This document shows, piece after piece, positions 1 through 8,766 of a stretch of 10,482 nt of DNA; the first letter of the stretch is position 1; each line of letters begins with the position of its first letter. Under the pieces are notes generated by a model. The model saw only the letters and a program-made list of their open reading frames with translations, was not told the origin of the DNA and ran no database searches. Origin of the DNA: Hyphochytrium catenoides (lineage: Eukaryota; Sar; Hyphochytriomycetes; Hyphochytriales; Hyphochytriaceae); assembly GCA_900088475.1 (NCBI GenBank), contig FLMG01000874.1, forward strand, positions 9,095-19,576, written 5' to 3'. The position numbers and the translations under genes are program-made.

Positions 1-479
1 GCCAGTCCGGGGATTGTCACACTTCCATAAGATGGGATGAGAGCCAGCAATTCCTATGCCACAGGGTTATTTATGCGGTCCGTCTATGAGGGAGCGGGGA
101 TGATCATGCGCGCTTGCCCTGACCATTTTTCCTCACCGTTCATCGCCAAGCTGTCATGTTGATCGCTTGATTCATACTTGTACACTCTCACTCCCTCTTC
201 GCGTCAACCTTCTGAAAAGTCGAGAGCAGTCTCTAGCTGCTATATGTAGCGTTCATCGGGCAAAGAGTCTCTTTCTTCCTTTCTAGCTTGTACCTTCCTT
301 CGGTCGTTCTCGCCCAACAACTCTAGTCTACCGCTTCTCCCTCTAAAGCGCCTAGTGAACGTCGCACCAGAATGGAAGGCTGACGTCTCTTTAGAAGCGG
401 GGAACGACATACGAAATACCTCGACCATAGCCAGACAACTCAAACGGGTAACTGGCACGCAAAAAAAGACAGAGGAAAC
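1..479 (+). other. upstream region and 5' UTR of the kinase gene
   Basis: No gene is recognised here. The stretch leads to the kinase start codon at 480, which sits in an A-rich context (run of A residues at about 461-467, then GAGGAAACATG). I see no convincing TATA box and no RFX-type X-box, the ciliary promoter motif I looked for. A 72-codon minus-strand open frame (240-458) has no recognisable motif and I do not call it a gene. Transcription start is unknown. Confidence 0.5.
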
Positions 480-3016
480 ATGAATAAGTACAGGGCGATC
501 AAGGCGCTCGGCGATGGTGCCTTCGGACAGGTGACACTGGCATTGAACAGCCAGACAGAGGAGATGGTCGCAATAAAGACGATGAAGAGGAAGTTCGCGA
601 CGTGGGACGAGTGCCTCAAACTGAAGGAGCTCAGGTCCCTTAAGGCGCTAACCCATCAAAATATAGTTAAGCTAAAAGAGGTAAATAAGTCCTTCGCATT
701 GTCCCTGCTAACTTCTCCTTTGTATGTCTCTATACTTCGAGCTATCCCTGTCTAAGTAGGCCTCTCGCACTCTCGCTCTCTTTGTCTCACCCGTAGACTG
801 TCTTCGCACACATATGGTCCTTCTCTTCTTTCCATCTTTCAAAGTTGGCTCTTCTTCTCTATGGTCTCATGAAGCCTCCGATCTCTGGCCTCATGAACCC
901 TCCGATTTCTGGCCTTGCCTTTTGTCTCGCTGCCTCCGCATCTTTATTCTCTTCCCCTTGGTCCCACCTTCTTTCCATGGAAATGTGTTGTGTCTCCTTG
1001 CAGTGCCCTCTGTATGTCCCACACTCTACATCCCTTACACTGTTTTCTCTCTCTCTCTCTCTGGTCCATCCCTCCGTCGCTTGCAGGTGATAAGGGAAGA
1101 ACAAGTGCTTTACTTCGTCTTCGAATATTGCGAGCTAAACCTCTTCAAGTTCATCAGAGAAAGCCAGAAGTTAGACACACGGATAACGGAGAGTCAGATA
1201 AGGAATATTATGCAGCAGGTGTGACCCACTTTCTCTTCTCCCGCCATCCATTACTACTTTCATCCCCCTTTCACGCTGCCTGACTCTCCGTGATAAACTC
1301 AAGCCAAGAGAAGTTTCACCTGCTCTGCGTCGCTCACCTCCGTGCCCTCAGCCCTCACAGCAGCCACAAGTTGTCACCAATAAATCATTTGTCTCCTGTT
1401 AGCCTGCGCTCTAGCTAGGCTCTCTTTTTTCACTTTCCATTATCCTCCGCTAGCTCATTTGCAGTAGTGTTTCTCGGTCTCAACCTTCGTCTCCCTCTCT
1501 TTCTCCTCCAGCTCTTTTCCGGGATAGCGTACACACATAAGCACGGCTTCTTTCACCGAGATATCAAACCGGAAAATCTCTTGATGACTGCAGATCTGCA
1601 AGTGAAGCTCGCAGATTTTGGTTTGGCTCGAGAGATTCGCTCTCGCCCTCCCTACACGGAGTACGTAGCTACTCGCTGGTACCGAGCTCCAGAGCTTTTG
1701 CTAAAAAGCTCGAGCTATAACTCTCCTGTGGACATGTGGGCATGCGGCTGCATTATGGCTGAGCTCTACAACGGTAAAACGCTATTTCCCGGTAAGGAAC
1801 ACTCTTATGAGCATAGAAAAGTGACCTGAAGGTATACTAACTAAAAGAGGAACGCTAGAGGGAAAGAGCTCGAGAAATGAGAAGAGAGGACTATGCTACG
1901 AACCAGATGCCTCATACGCTGACCTACTTGTCACCTTCTGTCACTCATTTTACACATGATAACGTCCCATTCCTCTTCTACTTTTTGCTGCATTTAAAGG
2001 CACGAGCGAAGGTGATCAGATTCACAAGATCTGCCAGGTATTGGGCACTCCCACTAAGCAGAACTGGCCAGAGGGACTGGCCCTGGCAACACAGATGCAG
2101 TTCCGGTAAATGGCCTAGCATCAGTCGCCTCGCTCTGTCCACTTTCAATCTCTTTTTATCTTCATACCTTATCCCCTACATTTCAATGGTCGAGAAAAGA
2201 GTTGTCTCTTCTTTGGTTGGTCCATTACCAAGAACTCTTTTACACTGAGCTAGAGATCCCTTAACTAACTGCTGACTCTTCTCTGGGGCCGGGACTATTT
2301 ATCTCAATCGGCGCATCCCAAGACTCCCGCTATGTACCCCTATGCCGATGAGCCAGGTTGTCCCTTCTGCGTCTTATGAGGCTCAAATCCTCATCCGAGA
2401 CCTCCTTCAGTACGATCCAAGCAAAAGACCAACCGCTACGCAATGCTTTAAGTATGCGTTTTTCTCCCAAGCTCAGGCAGAAGAGGAGGAAGACCGAGTG
2501 ATGGCCTGTGAAGCCAAGGAGAAAGAGAAAGGGGAAGAGGGTAGCGTGGAGGCCAATCATGAAAGTGGGAGAGAAGATAAATGGTATCGAAGAGAGAACA
2601 AAGAGCGAGGAGCGCAGTGGACCACAGCCGATAATGGCCAAGAGAGAGACAGGGTGGCTGAGCCCAAGATAATAGTCAAGAGAATGAGCAGCTTTTGCAA
2701 AGGAGAAGATGATGGGGAGAGGAGGGGTCTCATCACAAAAAGACTGTCACAAGCCGAGGAGGAGTTAGTGCTAGGAGAAGAGGATAAAGCTCCGGTCCTG
2801 AGAAGCAGAAGCTCTAGCAAGGCTTTGGAGCCAACTCTGGATGAAGACAAAGCCGAGGACGAGGATCTGGACGAGAAGGTGTCCCGAGGAAGTGCTCCAG
2901 AGAGAGAGAGAGGAGTCCCAGGCAGTTGTTATAGACACTCCACCGCAATGCTAGCTAAGAAGGGACAGAGTGAATCAGAGCTACTAGATTCCTTGCTGCA
3001 AGAGGTGACGCTTTAG
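480..3016 (+). CDS. RCK-family protein kinase, MAK/ICK-like (five exons)
   Basis: Ser/Thr kinase of the RCK (MAK/ICK) family; members act in cilia and flagella, where they restrain length and regulate intraflagellar transport. My exon model, set by splice signals and alignment to the family: 480-680, 1087-1218, 1512-1791, 2000-2105, 2323-3016, giving 470 residues. Intron phases are 0, 0, 1, 2. Visible kinase features: glycine loop GDGAFGQV at 11-18, VAIK lysine K33, helix-C Glu E50, [13 protein letters not shown] around 121-133 with catalytic D128, DFG at 146-148, activation-loop TEY at 160-162 within [16 protein letters not shown], and RPTA at 275-278. The domain ends near residue 287. The tail (288-470) is low-complexity, rich in Glu, Lys, Arg and Ser, with no domain I recognise. 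KHGFFHRD favours MAK/ICK over MOK. A land-plant MHK-type assignment is also possible. No catalytic residue is missing. The exon 5 start is the least certain junction, because its acceptor lacks an adjacent pyrimidine tract, but it restores the family spacing before VVPSAS exactly. Confidence 0.92.
867..914 (+). repeat. two-copy 24-base tandem repeat in kinase intron 1
   Basis: Two adjacent 24-base copies (867-890 and 891-914) differ at two positions. They begin TCATGAA and end TCTGGCC. They lie inside the first intron of the kinase gene (681-1086), well upstream of the CT-rich acceptor tract at about 1050-1064. This looks like a simple local duplication with no evident function. Confidence 0.85.
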
Positions 3017-3426
3017 GTGGAGACGGAGGGAAAAAAATTGTATCAGGAGGGAAGTAGATCAGTCAAGCAACGGCAAGAGGAGGAAGGAAGAGGGCGAGAT
3101 TCTGGATTGGGTAATCTAACGCTATCGCTTACAATAACTTAATATTTCCTATGCGAGACGACCGGGATGACCTCCTCCTAACTGTCCTTCAACCCTGTCA
3201 GCCATCGAATGGTCACCAACGCGCGCCGCTTGAGTGGAAGCCCGGAGAGGGACGGAGTAAGTGTACCATGCACCAGCATTGAGGACTAGGGCTATAAGAG
3301 GTGACCTCCCTCTACCTCCTTGCCCTGTCCGAGTGCTGGTCGTCGCTCTGGCCATACCTTTAGTATAAAAGACCTAGGAGCTCCCTGTTCTCCCTACATG
3401 CGGTAAAGAGGAGCAAGGGTAGCTGT
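3017..3426. other. convergent intergenic region between kinase and RanGAP genes
   Basis: The kinase ends at 3016 on the plus strand and the RanGAP gene ends at 3427 on the minus strand, so both 3' UTRs must lie in these 410 bases. I find no AATAAA signal on either strand; an AT-rich stretch at about 3131-3150 is the best candidate for the kinase 3' end. A 68-codon minus-strand open frame (3149-3355) has no recognisable motif and is not called. Confidence 0.5.
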
Positions 3427-5013
3427 TCAATCTTCGTCCTCGCCTTCCTCATCGTCAGACTCGTAGGTATCGTCATTCTCATCCATCTCTCCTAATACGC
3501 CGATCTTTCCGCTTGCCTCCAATAAAGTCTCTATCTCAGCTACGCCCCCAGATGAAATAGAGTTCCCGTTAAGGTTCAAAGTCTTCAGAGAAGACTTCTC
3601 CCTAACTCCCTGGACAATGGTCAAAGCACCTTTCCTTGTTATGTCGTTTGTGGCAAGATTCAGGACGGCGAGGAGAGGGAGAGAGGGTGAGGCGAGGAAC
3701 TTCGACAGCTCCATTGCCCCCTTAGATCCAAACTCATTCTCCTCTACTTCCAGAGTTTCCAGTTTGCCCTTAGTCGAAATGCATTTTCCTAATGCCACCG
3801 CAGACTCTACGCTCAACTCATTGCTGGAGAGGTCGAGGAAAGAGAGAAGAGGCGCAGAGGTTATCAGCGAGGCGCAAATCTCCTTCAACCCGTCGTCTCC
3901 AAGAGAGCAATCCCGCAAGTTTAGGTGTGTCAGCTGAGCTTGAGCTGCACGTTCCAAGAGTGAGGGTAGCGAGATAAGGAAGAAGAAGGGTTAGAGAATG
4001 TTGCGCAAATTGTTGCTTGAAGAAGAGAGTGCAGAAAGACAAGGGCAGGAGCAGCATTATCAATAGAGGATAAACCATGTCAAGAACTACAAGGCAAGGA
4101 TGAGCCGCGATTATACTGGCCAGATGACAAGAGCTGGAATATGCGAACAGCAGTGACTACCGGCTCCAAGTGACCGCCAGAAAAAAAAACGCTATATAAC
4201 CCTTGGCAAGGGCAACAACAGTTGGTAGACCAAGGACGTAGAGCTGAAATTTCAACGAGATGGGGAGACAGACTGAAGCAACGAAAACCATGAAAGAAAG
4301 AAGAGCTGCTTGTGTACCTGAAAGAGCCTTCGCCAGTTCTTTCGCTCCCTCAATGCCAAAAGTGTTGTCACTTAGATCCAAGCGCACTAGAGATTTTAGA
4401 CTGGCCATCCCCTGGGCGAAAAGAGCGCAACCAGTCCTTCCACAGCGAGTTGCGGAGAAGCGGAGGTCCGTGAGTAGGGGAGAAAGAGGAAGAAGCTTTC
4501 CGATGGCTGCTCCACCTTCATCGCCGCTCATGTTGTTATAGAAATGGAAAGCCTTTAGTTTCGTGGGCTCTTTTTCTCCCCTAAAGGACAAAATCTCCAC
4601 AATATACTGAGCTGCCTCTCCGGACATGCCATTGTTGCAGAAGAAGATCCTCTCCAGTACCGCTTGTTCCTTAAGAAGTGAGAGACAGGCTCTTACCCCC
4701 TTCTTTCCAAGGGCGTTATCACTCAGGTCTATCTCTGTGAACTGGTGTGAAGAAAGGGAAGTGCAGAGAGTTTCCAAGACCTTCAGTGCCTCGTCCTCTG
4801 GCCTTCCTGCAATCATATCTGCAAGATCGGCCTCTTTCAATCCCTGTAATTCTCCTAGAAGGCCGGCGACAATTGCAGCTCCTTTCTCAGTGTAACTCTT
4901 ATTAGACAGAGAGACCTTTTCATATACTCGTTGCGAGGAAGAGATGAACGGCTGAATGAGAGCTCGGGCCCGATTCTCATCAACGACTTCTCGAGATCCG
5001 CCGAAAGCAAGTA
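3427..5013 (-). other. RanGAP unit 2 (probable active GAP half)
   Basis: Exons 4 and 5 encode residues 453-856. The unit lines up with unit 1 along its whole length with one small gap near the start, for example YEKVSLSNKSYT against YDSVSLSNKCYT. AGRPEDE at 521-527 keeps the conserved Arg (R523), and NNG is at 579-581. The last 20 residues (837-856) form the acidic tail, ending at a TGA at 3427-3429. It carries every motif I would expect of an active plant-type RanGAP, so it is the likely catalytic half. Confidence 0.85.
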
Positions 5014-5367
5014 CTGGGAGACCAAGAGAGTGTGATTCAAGCGAGAGTAAGATAGACGTAAGAATCAAGCTTAATAAAACTGACAAAGTAACAAGAAGTA
5101 TCACGGAGAAAGAGCTCTTGCTTGCACTGTTTCCCCCTTAAACGGCGTCAGAAGGAAGAAAGTCAAACAAGCACATACTACCCGAGGTCTCTACAAGTAG
5201 GAATAAAAAGATGAGAATGGGAGCATTTACTCCAGAGAAAGGCTCTACCTGACGGTGCAGCACTGTCGCCAATAGAAACTGCCTTGCTGAACGCCTCTGC
5301 CAAATCAACTTCGTCCTTTGTAACTGAGGGCTCCTCAGGTTCCTCCTCCGTCTCTTCTTCTTCCTCC

Positions 5368-5400
<33 letters not shown>

Positions 5401-7125
5401 CCAGCGTTCTCGTCATTCTCCTCCAACGAGGATAGTACGTCCAACTTGTTGGCTTTCTTTAGAACCTTCTGTATCTCCTCCACTCCAGCTGCAGAGATAC
5501 AGTTGCCATCAATTTGCAGGTGCATAAGCCCGGGCTTGCCTGCAACTGCTTGCGCCAGAGCGATGGCCCCGCTAGCCATTATCTCATTAGTTCCGACATT
5601 GAGAAGAATGAGAGATAACAAGCACTCCTCCTTAGACAGAAAGGAAGAAAGGACCTTTGCTCCCTTGGAGGCGAGCTCATTTTCCTCCAGGAGGATCTGC
5701 TCCAAGTGCTTCTTTTCTCTCACACACTCGCCTAGAGCAGCCATTGATCTGTAGGTCAACTCGTTGCTGGATAAATCAAGAAAGGAGAGGTTGGGGGCAC
5801 TTTTCTTCAACGAAGAGAGAACAATCTTGGCCCCTTTGTCTCCTAAGTCCGTGTCACGAAGGTTAAGCGAGACCAAGTGCACCTAGAGAGTGACGAAGAG
5901 CGAAGACGGTTAATGAGAGCAAAATGAGGGAGGCGGAGAGAGAGGAAGGACAGAGAAGAAAATGCGAGGCCAGAAGAGCTATGGCGCTATGCAAAAGCTG
6001 TCCATTTTTTTGCCAGCCCTACTGCTTAACATGGTTGAAAACCTGGACGCGCTTACGCGCTGAGCACTAAACGGAACAAAGAAGAGGAGACTATAAAACA
6101 GCAAGAAAGAGAGAAAAGAGAGCACTGCTTCAAGCTCCAATAAAAGAACCACACCTGCTGGCCGAGGGCACCCGCTAGCATCGTCGCTCCTTCAACGCCA
6201 AAAGTGTTGTCACTCAGATCCAGCTTCCTTAGCAGCTTCAGAGACTTAACCCCTTCTGCGAAAAGGGTGCTTCCCTTTCTCCCGCATCTGGTGGCCGAGA
6301 ATCTTAGCTCTTGAAGATTAGGAGAGTGCTTCAGAAGTTGTCCCAGAGCTATGCCGCCGCCATCTCCGCTCATGTTGTTATAAAAGTGAAAAGTCTCTAG
6401 TGCTGTCGACTTTCCTGCGCCCCTGAAGAGAAGAAGCTCAACAATGTACTTTGCTGCCTCGGCTGACATTCCATTGTTGCAGAAGAAGAGGTGTTTCAGC
6501 TTCTCCTGTCTTTCTAGCACGCCCAGACAAGCTCTAGCGCCTTTCTCTCCTAAGGCATTGTCGCTGAGGTCCACTCTTTCAAGCTGGTTGTTCTGAAGTG
6601 CTTGACAAATAGAGTGAAGCACCTGCAGAGCTTCTGCCTCCGGAAGCGAAGCAATCATATCAGCGAGATCAACATCTTTTACGCCCTTCAGCTGACAGAG
6701 ATAGTCAGCAATGACAGCAGCTGCGGGCGCAGTGTAGCATTTGTTGGACAGTGATACCTAACAGGAGAAGAGCAAGGGTAAGCCTGTGTGAGATAAGTGT
6801 GAAGGGGAAGTCATAGCGACTACCCTAAGGACGACTGAGGACCAGGGTATGCCAAGAATTTGTATAGAAGAGAGGGGGCTACATAGAAAAGCAATCGGGA
6901 CAAGGGCATCCAGCCGAGACTTAGGCCATCAAAGTGAGGAAGGGAGGAGGGAACGGCGACACTCGTCCCCCTGTTAAGGCTGTTAGAATCAAATAACAAA
7001 CATACCGAGTCATACTTGGCTTCAGAGATCGGAAGAAGCGTCTCAATCATGCTTTGCGCTTTTTCCTTCGACACTCTCTCTCTTCCACCCGGGAGAGAAA
7101 GCCGCGACATATTCTCTCCAGTCAT
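3427..7125 (-). CDS. tandem (double) plant-type RanGAP, leucine-rich repeat protein, five exons
   Basis: RanGAP stimulates GTP hydrolysis by Ran on the cytoplasmic side of the nuclear pore. It is a leucine-rich repeat crescent followed by an acidic tail. Exons read on the minus strand: 7125-7006, 6757-6155, 5882-5249, 5013-4318, 3944-3427; intron phases 0, 0, 1, 1; 856 residues. The model contains the RanGAP fold twice: residues about 18-426 and 455-856, each ending in an acidic tract. Both units carry LSDNALG, NNGMS, NNMSGD, SATRCG and LSDNTFG motifs typical of plant RanGAP. The N-terminus is short, and the WPP nuclear-envelope targeting domain of land-plant RanGAPs is absent. The start at 7125 is the first ATG after an in-frame stop; Met6 (7110) is an alternative. 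An untranslated or coding upstream exon cannot be excluded. The two units could instead be two separate genes (7125-5178 and 5104-3427), but splice signals and phases favour the fusion. Confidence 0.75.
5014..5248 (-). other. intron joining the two RanGAP units (phase 1)
   Basis: Read on the minus strand this 235-base stretch starts GTAGAG and ends with a pyrimidine-rich tract and CTCCCAG. The donor leaves one base (G) of a codon and the acceptor supplies TA, making Val453 and keeping frame into LAFGGSR of unit 2. Without splicing, unit 1 would run 23 more codons of non-family sequence to a stop at 5178-5180. The intron also holds an ATG at 5104 that is open in frame into unit 2 and would add a hydrophobic leader. 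That is why the two-gene alternative remains possible. Confidence 0.65.
5249..7125 (-). other. RanGAP unit 1 (probable pseudo-GAP half)
   Basis: Exons 1-3 encode residues 1-452. After a 17-residue leader comes a segment matching the start of plant RanGAP, then leucine-rich repeats up to about residue 395, then an acidic tract. LSDNALG lies near 104-110 and NNG at 134-136. The motif that reads AGRPE in plant RanGAP and in unit 2 reads ASLPE here (residues 76-80), so Leu78 stands where the conserved Arg should be. That Arg corresponds, by my alignment from memory, to the catalytically essential Arg74 of fission yeast Rna1. Loss of GAP activity is therefore inferred, while Ran binding may persist. 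Length and repeat pattern are otherwise complete, with no frameshift or internal stop. Confidence 0.75.
5331..5399 (-). repeat. poly-glutamate (GAR trinucleotide) tract between RanGAP units
   Basis: A run of GAG/GAA codons encodes 16 consecutive Glu (residues 403-418), a Thr, three Glu, Pro, two Glu and Pro. RanGAPs normally end in an acidic tail, so this marks the original C-terminus of unit 1. In the fused model it becomes an internal linker, followed by a 26-residue stretch (427-452) before unit 2. On the plus strand it appears as a TTC/CTC repeat and is likely length-variable. Confidence 0.9.
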
Positions 7126-8144
7126 CGTAACACTTAGAGACCCAGCTTCTCTCTCCCTCTGACTCGCTTGAACCAGGGCTCCGCTCTGCTAACAACACTG
7201 CAGAGCTTCGGGTTCTGAGCTCTTTCTGCGGACGATGAAGGACTGCACGTGGCTGGTGAGCGCTGTAGGAAAAGCAGCAATAGAGTTCCTGTTGGACAGT
7301 GGCTTGAGAAGTTTGTATGAGAACAGGAGGGAAAGCGGGGTTACGAACCACAAAACCATAGAGAAAGACAGAGTGGGAAAGAGATACGTCTGAGGGGGGG
7401 TTGCAGGTGGGTTAAGGAGGGTTTAGAGTTGGAGATGTGCAAAATAGATATAACACTAGATACCATACCTGACATACAGGTGCAATCGAAAGACAGAGGA
7501 GGAAGGAGATCCATGCCGATCTGGCTCTCACTAATTACGCCAATAAAGGGATAGCAGAGAGATATTCTCGTTATTACTCTATGGCGATATGCGTTACACT
7601 ATCTCTATACGATATCTTTCTGCATGTCTTTCCCAGCCAAGTAGAAAGGCGACCATCCTAGGTCATCCATCATCGTTACTGATAAGCCAGATCGTTATCG
7701 CTTCATTTCTATGGGATCAAAGGGTCAGAACGCTGTCCGGACGGTGATTGAGCTCTCCGGCGGCTGTCAGGCCAAACGGCAACAGTCAGATTATTGCACA
7801 GGCTTGAGGCCTAGCGGCAGGATGACTGCTTGGTGTTTAGAGAAGTTATATAGGTTGCAAGACCATGAAGATAGACAACAAGCTATGTGTGAGAAAGCGA
7901 CTGACATAGGTTGTGGTTGCCCCCAAGCATGACGAGGGACCTCACTCTCCCTTCCTCAAGTCACATATTTTGTTTGGACAGTCTCCGGGAGGGGGTAAAA
8001 GGGACGGTTCACAAGATTTGAACTAGCACTCACTTCCTAGCAACCCATAGAGATGGCTAAAAGCATCAGCTTCCAGCTATCTTGTTGTCTAGCCAGGAGT
8101 ACCCGTCTTGTCTTCTACTATATGGCTTATCTCCCCTTTTCCGT
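7126..8144. other. upstream region of the RanGAP gene, no gene recognised
   Basis: The proximal part should hold the RanGAP promoter and 5' UTR on the minus strand. A G-rich plus-strand patch lies at about 7391-7430 (GGTGGGTTAAGGAGGGTTTAG) with an AT-rich run just beyond it, but no clear TATA box. An open frame of 73 codons on the plus strand (7711-7932) begins with ATG and shows no family motif. I checked the region by eye for tRNA boxes and found none that pair properly. Confidence 0.5.
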
Positions 8145-8453
8145 ATGCTGCAGAGCTTTCCAGCAGATATGTTAACGTGCAAAATCGACCTTGACGTCCT
8201 ACCGCTAGAGAAACTCCCAAAGAAAATGCGGTTCATACACAAACGTAGAACGGAGGATGTCGTCTCACGAAAAGGGAAGGATCCGGGGAGGTTTGATCAA
8301 AGAGGTTGTGCTATCAACTCCCCTCCATCTCTTGACAACTCTGGGACAGAAGAATGTGCATCAGATGCGCCAAACAGGTACCTGAAATCATCGTCCTGCC
8401 CTTGCCGGGATGCGGAGAAGATGGAGCTACAGGCCGCGACGTTGCTGACCTAG
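8145..8453 (+). other. exon-like open stretch, unrecognised, possibly part of a plus-strand gene
   Basis: An ATG-started frame of 102 codons runs from 8145 to a TAG at 8451-8453. Just before it is a pyrimidine-rich acceptor-like sequence ending CTGCAG (about 8153), and inside it at 8378 is a donor-like CAG|GTACCT. Bases 8154-8377 therefore look like an internal exon. The encoded part is basic and hydrophilic in the middle (LPKKMRFIHKRRTEDV) and matches no family I know. The same frame continues after the stop for 43 more codons containing ITQVFWKEVETEEPAKG, to a TGA at 8583-8585. It could be an exon, a decayed gene, or chance. No partner exon upstream is convincing. Confidence 0.25.
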
Positions 8454-8766
8454 CCTGACCATGAAGAGATACGCATTACCCAAGTATTCTGGAAGGAGGT
8501 TGAAACGGAGGAGCCTGCGAAGGGGATGCGTCTTGTCTGCCTTGGTGAAAGAGCTCCGCGAAGCTCTGAGGCATTGCTGAGATGAGATATACCTTGCGCT
8601 TCAGCGGTCATAGGGGCACTCATGGTCGTCTTGTTGGCCGTCCACCGGGGCCGTGCATAAGAGATGGGGGCATGACTTTTCTTATAACCAGCGGAGGAGA
8701 GTTGAGCTCCCTCAACAAAGTCTTCTGCTCACGCCTCTTTTTCCTGCAACATGTAATCCTCCCATT
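8454..8766. other. intergenic region 3' of the methyltransferase gene
   Basis: This is the 3' side of the minus-strand methyltransferase gene and the downstream side of the exon-like stretch. It has short open frames on the plus strand only and no recognised product. No canonical AATAAA is visible on the minus strand for the methyltransferase transcript. Confidence 0.4.

Noticed and set aside
240-458. 72-codon minus-strand open frame just upstream of the kinase start
   Set aside because: No motif, basic random-looking composition, and it lies in the presumed kinase 5' UTR.
1835-1841. TACTAAC branch-point-like sequence in kinase intron 3
   Set aside because: It is near the 5' end of the intron, about 160 bases from the acceptor at 1999, too far to be the usual branch site.
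3149-3355. 68-codon minus-strand open frame in the convergent gap
   Set aside because: No motif or splice context; lies where both 3' UTRs should be.
5284-5754. 156-codon plus-strand open frame with a long serine run
   Set aside because: It is the antisense shadow of the poly-Glu tract and the leucine-rich repeats of RanGAP unit 1.
7391-7430. G-rich GGGTTAAGGAGGGTTTAG resembling plant telomere repeats
   Set aside because: Only one imperfect unit; no tandem array.
7711-7932. 73-codon plus-strand open frame
   Set aside because: ATG-started but no recognisable family and no clear splice link to the exon-like stretch at 8145.
8000-8050. tRNA-like T-loop (TTCAAAT on the minus strand)
   Set aside because: The flanking bases do not form a T-stem and no D-arm or acceptor stem can be paired.
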